Assembly: GCA_027483885.1 (NCBI GenBank)
Contig: JAIXTO010000168.1
Span: 20,239-84,238 of the forward strand
Direction of reading: 5' to 3'
Source of the DNA: Rhizobiaceae bacterium
Lineage (GTDB): Bacteria > Pseudomonadota > Alphaproteobacteria > Rhizobiales > Rhizobiaceae
DNA: 64,000 nucleotides
Part shown: positions 61,232 through 64,000 of the stretch, in pieces
Numbering within the stretch: position 1 is the first letter of the stretch
Layout of the letters: every line of letters starts with the position of its first letter
Translations under genes and position numbers: made by a program
Notes under the pieces: model-generated
Databases searched by the model: none
Seen by the model: only the letters and a program-made list of their open reading frames with translations
Told to the model about the DNA's origin: nothing

Positions 61232-62383
61232 ATGACCCTTTCCATCAAGACGGATGACATTGATCTCGCCGCGCTCCTTCAAGAACTTCGCCTCTGGGTG
61301 GAGATGGAAACGCCGAGCAATGATGCCGCAGCCGTCAACCGTCTGGCCGATCGCGTCGAACTTCTGGCACGCGACGCACACTTTTCGGTCGAACGGACAA
61401 CCGGCACGCTCGGCTTCGGCGACATTCTTGGTGTCGGCACACCGAGGCCGGAGGGCTACAACGGCCGGAGCATTCTGGTCCTTGCGCATATCGACACCGT
61501 TCACGCGACCGGCACCATCAGCGGCAAACTGCCGTTTCGCCAGGACGGCGACCGGCTGTATGGCCCCGGCATCTACGACATGAAGGCCGGCGTTCTGATG
61601 GCGTTGGAGGCGATGAAACTTGCGACGAAGAGGGGCCACGCCCTGCCGGTCGACCTGCTGATCGTCCCGGACGAGGAAGTGGGCTCGAAAAGTTCTCGCC
61701 CGATGATCGAGGAATTTGCCCGCAATGCGGCTTATGCGCTGGTTGTCGAGCCGGCGCGCGACGGCGGCAAGATCGTCACCGCCCGCAAGGGCGTTGCCAT
61801 GTTCGACATCACGGTTCGTGGTCGCGCCGCGCATGCCGGCGTGCGCCCGCTCGACGGACGTTCCGCCATCCGCGCGGCAGCCCGCCTGGTTCTGGCGCTT
61901 GAAGCACTGAACGATCCGTCGCGCGGCATCACGGTTACCACCGGCACCATTCAAGGTGGTACGGGCCGCAACACCATTCCGGCCGAATGCCGCCTGCAAC
62001 TGGATCTGCGGCTTCCCGATACTGCAACGGCTGTCGAGATCATGGACAAGATCCGGGCGATGACCCCGGTTGATCCCGATATCACCTTCGAGATTACAGG
62101 CGACCTCAACCGGCCGCCCTTTGCCCAAAGCGAGGCAGGTGCCCGGCTTTTCGACGAGGCGGCGAAGATCGCAGCCGAACTCGGCATCATGCTGGAGGGT
62201 ATGGCGACAGGGGGTGGTTCGGACGGCAATTTTACCGCCGCGCTCGGCGTGCCGACCCTTGACGGGCTTGGAGCCGATGGTGCGGGAGCCCATACGTACG
62301 ACGAACACATCCTGGTCAGCAGTCTCGCGCCACGCACGGCTCTGCTCGCCAACCTGATCTCTTCACTGGACAGCAGGGCATGA
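61232..62383 (+). CDS. M20-family metallopeptidase (carboxypeptidase G2/ArgE-like)
   Basis: This 383-residue protein has the M20 zinc motifs: VLAHIDTVH (His and Asp), YGPGIYDMKAG (bridging Asp), PDEEVGS (catalytic and ligand Glu) and GGGSDGN near the end. The dimerisation insert contains RGRAAHAGV. It lacks a signal peptide. Relatives split C-terminal Glu from folate-type compounds, or N-acyl amino acids. It starts seven bases after the acylase gene and ends the operon, so it may process the amide product or a parallel bond of the same imported molecule. Confidence 0.9.
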   Translation: MTLSIKTDDIDLAALLQELRLWVEMETPSNDAAAVNRLADRVELLARDAHFSVERTTGTLGFGDILGVGTPRPEGYNGRSILVLAHIDTVHATGTISGKLPFRQDGDRLYGPGIYDMKAGVLMALEAMKLATKRGHALPVDLLIVPDEEVGSKSSRPMIEEFARNAAYALVVEPARDGGKIVTARKGVAMFDITVRGRAAHAGVRPLDGRSAIRAAARLVLALEALNDPSRGITVTTGTIQGGTGRNTIPAECRLQLDLRLPDTATAVEIMDKIRAMTPVDPDITFEITGDLNRPPFAQSEAGARLFDEAAKIAAELGIMLEGMATGGGSDGNFTAALGVPTLDGLGADGAGAHTYDEHILVSSLAPRTALLANLISSLDSRA

Positions 62384-62547
62384 GCCGCGGACAATGGTCA
62401 ATGCTTCAAGACCATCCGCGTCGCCGGACAAGGGCACGCTGAACTTCTCCCGTTAAGCCTATGCAAAATGAAGCATGCTCTGGCCGCTTGAGAGGGCATG
62501 CGTGCTTTGGGTATAGTGGACTGTTTGCCATTCGGGCTCGTACCAAC
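62384..62547. other. Spacer between catabolic operon and IS66-type element
   Basis: This 164-bp stretch contains no recognisable gene. It has two GCATGC-containing segments (around 62474 and 62506) that can pair only imperfectly. I see no clear terminator for the upstream operon; it may have been displaced by the insertion. Confidence 0.4.
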
Positions 62548-62598
62548 GTAAGCCCCCGGCGAGGGCCGTCTTGCGAGGTTGATGCGAACATCGGAAGT

Positions 62599-62616
62599 CC
62601 TAGTGCAAACACTAGG
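62599..62616 (+). promoter_or_regulatory. Hairpin that overlaps the tnpA ribosome-binding site
   Basis: CCTAGTG and CACTAGG pair perfectly around the loop CAAA. The AGG at the end of the 3' arm is the beginning of the AGGAG ribosome-binding site of tnpA (start 62626). Folding would hide part of that site in the mRNA and so could limit transposase synthesis. Confidence 0.5.
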
Positions 62617-62625
62617 AGTAGTCCT

Positions 62626-63036
62626 ATGACGAAGCATCCAATTGAAGTCATCACGTCTGTCGAGCGCCGGCGGCGCTGGTCTCGCGAGGACAAAGAGCGG
62701 CTCGTCGCAGCCTGCCTTGAGCCTGGTGCGGTCCTTTCCGAGATTGCGCGTTCGGCCGGCATCCACGTGAGCCAGCTCTTCCGGTGGCGCAAGGAACTCT
62801 GCCGGATCGAAGAACCGTCGACACCGGTATCGAGCACCTTGGTGCCTGTGATCGTGTCGGAGGCTGCGCCGGCAGCCCAGCCTGCTGCCTCGGAAGCGCC
62901 GGCCCCACCGCAACCCCGCCGGAAGCGTAGCGATGTGATGATTGAGCTTGGCCGCGGTCGCCGTGTCCGTGTGGACAGCGACATAGACACGGAGGCGCTT
63001 GGCCGCATTCTTGATTGTGTGCTGGGTCGGCGATGA
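62626..63036 (+). CDS. tnpA: IS66 family accessory protein TnpA
   Basis: This 136-residue protein has an N-terminal helix-turn-helix of the transposase_8 type (RRRWSREDKERLVAACLEPGAVLSEIARSAGIHVSQLFRWRKEL). A Pro/Ala-rich linker follows, then a C-terminal segment ending IDTEALGRILDCVLGRR. It probably binds the element's ends. The ATG at 62626 has an AGGAG site within a hairpin; an in-frame extension upstream would cross the terminal inverted repeat and is rejected. Confidence 0.9.
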   Translation: MTKHPIEVITSVERRRRWSREDKERLVAACLEPGAVLSEIARSAGIHVSQLFRWRKELCRIEEPSTPVSSTLVPVIVSEAAPAAQPAASEAPAPPQPRRKRSDVMIELGRGRRVRVDSDIDTEALGRILDCVLGRR

Positions 63037-63380
63037 TCCCGGTTCCTGCTGGTGTGAAGGTCTGGTTGGCGACCGGCCATACGGACATGCGCAAAGGCTT
63101 TCCCGGTCTGTCGCTGATGGTGCAGGAGACGTTGAAGCGTGACCCGATGTGCGGACACCTGTTCGTCTTCCGCGGTCGTGGCGGTGGCCTGATCAAGGTC
63201 ATCTGGCATGATGGCCAAGGAGCCTGCCTGTTCACGAAGAAGCTGGAACGGGGACGCTTCATATGGCCGTCGGCGGCCGATGGGACGGTGGTAATTACCC
63301 CTGGGCAACTCGGCTATTTGCTGGAAGGTATCGACTGGCGGATGCCACAAAAAACCTGGCGACCGACCTCGGCCGGATAA
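63033..63380 (+). CDS. tnpB: IS66 family accessory protein TnpB
   Basis: This 115-residue protein has the unmistakable IS66 Orf2 pattern: VWLATGHTDMRKGFPGLSLMVQ near the N-terminus, the central GHLFVFRGRGGGLIKVIWHDGQGACLFTKKLERGRF and a C-terminal LLEGIDWR. It is needed for transposition in this family, though its biochemical role is unclear. Its ATG overlaps the tnpA stop, so translation is coupled. Confidence 0.93.
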   Translation: MIPVPAGVKVWLATGHTDMRKGFPGLSLMVQETLKRDPMCGHLFVFRGRGGGLIKVIWHDGQGACLFTKKLERGRFIWPSAADGTVVITPGQLGYLLEGIDWRMPQKTWRPTSAG

Positions 63381-63425
63381 GCAAAAATGCTGGAAACGCT
63401 GGATAGAATATGATTCCATCAGCCC

Positions 63426-64000
63426 ATGAACGATGCGGCTGAACAGCTTCCTGATGACCTTGCCAGCGCACTTGCGGCCCTAGCGGCGGAGCGTGCCCGG
63501 CGCATCACGGCCGAGGCCGAGGCTGTGACCGCCAAGGCGGAAGCTGCCAGCGCGAAGGCGCTCGTGTCGCATTCCGAGGCGCTGATCGCGCGGTTGAAGG
63601 TGGAGATAGAGAAGGTTCGCCGCGACCTCTACGGCAGTCGCTCCGAGCGCAAGGCGCGGCTTCTCGAACAGATGGAATTGCAACTCGAGGAGCTGGAGGC
63701 TGATGCCGGCGAGGACGAGCTCACGGCGGAGATGGTTGCCAAAAATTCGACCGTCAGGGCCTTCGAGCGCAAGCGTCCGTCACGCAAACCCTTTCCTGAC
63801 CATCTGCCGCGCGAACGTGTCGTTATCTCCGCCCCAGCCAGTTGCCCCTGCTGTGGATCGGCCAAACTGTCGAAGCTTGGTGAGGACATTACCGAGACCC
63901 TGGAGGTCATCCCGCGTCAATGGAAGGTCATCCAGACGGTGCGGGAGAAGTTTACCTGCCGCGAGTGCGAGAAGATCACGCAGCCGCCAGCACCCTTCCA
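63426..64000 (+). CDS. tnpC: IS66 family transposase TnpC, 3'-truncated by window edge
   Basis: The first 191 codons are visible and open to the window end. Residues about 15-100 form a long Ala/Glu-rich coiled coil containing the family phrase LIARLKVEIEKVRRDLYGSRSER (leucine-zipper region). A zinc-finger-like part follows with CPCCGSAKLSKLGEDITETLEVIPRQWKV and a second Cys pair in FTCRECEK. The DDE catalytic domain lies beyond the window. It starts 45 bp after tnpB. Confidence 0.92.
   Translation, partial: MNDAAEQLPDDLASALAALAAERARRITAEAEAVTAKAEAASAKALVSHSEALIARLKVEIEKVRRDLYGSRSERKARLLEQMELQLEELEADAGEDELTAEMVAKNSTVRAFERKRPSRKPFPDHLPRERVVISAPASCPCCGSAKLSKLGEDITETLEVIPRQWKVIQTVREKFTCRECEKITQPPAPF

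Larger units (their letters stand above)
62548..64000 (+). mobile_element. IS66-family insertion sequence, left part (right end outside window)
   Basis: The element begins at GTAAGCCCCCGGCGAGGGCC, which has the GTAAGC terminal inverted-repeat start of the IS66 family. It carries the standard tnpA-tnpB-tnpC order, with tnpA and tnpB overlapping by four bases. The eight bases just outside (GTACCAAC, 62540-62547) would be the target-site duplication if the same sequence follows the right end. The third gene runs past the window edge, so completeness is unknown. Confidence 0.85.

Noticed and set aside
62461..62625. Longer N-terminus for TnpA
   Set aside because: The extension would translate through the element's terminal inverted repeat and start outside the insertion sequence.

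Overview
The window is 64 kb of high-G+C DNA packed with ABC importers, catabolic enzymes and GntR, IclR and TetR regulators. Together with rhizobial-type N-acetylglutaminylglutamine amide (NAGGN) osmoprotectant genes, an ExoZ-like acyltransferase and an IS66-family element at the right edge, this suggests a soil or plant-associated alphaproteobacterium, most likely Rhizobiaceae (Rhizobium/Agrobacterium/Ensifer type). The content resembles a secondary replicon or accessory chromosomal region. The genus is not assigned, and I saw no tRNA, rRNA, CRISPR array or replication origin.

Layout. 1-1120: tail of an O-acyltransferase and a DUF4112 protein. 1207-14435: sugar-acid regulon with a FadR-type regulator, an altronate dehydratase-family enzyme, a ribose-type sugar ABC importer and eight enzymes in all. 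Five form the non-phosphorylating L-fucose route (dehydrogenase, lactonase, L-fuconate dehydratase, keto-deoxy-fuconate dehydrogenase, FAH-type hydrolase). The other three (Zn-dehydrogenase, mannitol/tagaturonate-type dehydrogenase, UxaA-type dehydratase) fit a parallel L-galactonate -> D-tagaturonate -> D-altronate -> KDG branch. 14548-19095: MacA/MacB export system, a small Ser-rich coiled-coil protein and a TetR regulator. 19257-24051: the NAGGN operon, followed by convergent dgkA. 24727-29486: a complete branched-chain-amino-acid-type (HAAT) importer.

29595-38049: a surface-polymer region holding a 1656-residue autotransporter with a long beta-helical repeat passenger, a QxxRW-type membrane glycosyltransferase and a divergent Sel1-repeat lipoprotein. 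38414-46789: two divergent operons around a GntR regulator. The left one carries a TIGR04076 protein, an aldo/keto reductase and a binding protein; the right one carries the remaining HAAT components and a second aldo/keto reductase fused to a Rid domain. I know no described pathway with this combination. 47058-50922: an OsmF/YehZYXW-type compatible-solute importer.

50919-62383: an IclR-regulated catabolic operon with a CE4-type deacetylase/cyclic-amidase, a dipeptide-type ABC importer, an SDR, a penicillin-acylase-family Ntn hydrolase without a signal peptide and an M20 peptidase. These are likely to import and cleave an N-acylated or amide-containing compound. 62548-64000: the left part of an IS66-family element (tnpA, tnpB, partial tnpC).

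The best candidates for new biology are the AKR/TIGR04076/AKR-Rid cluster, the IclR-controlled amide-degradation operon, the combined L-fucose/L-galactose regulon and the glycosyltransferase/Sel1/autotransporter group. All functions are read from sequence motifs and gene order only.
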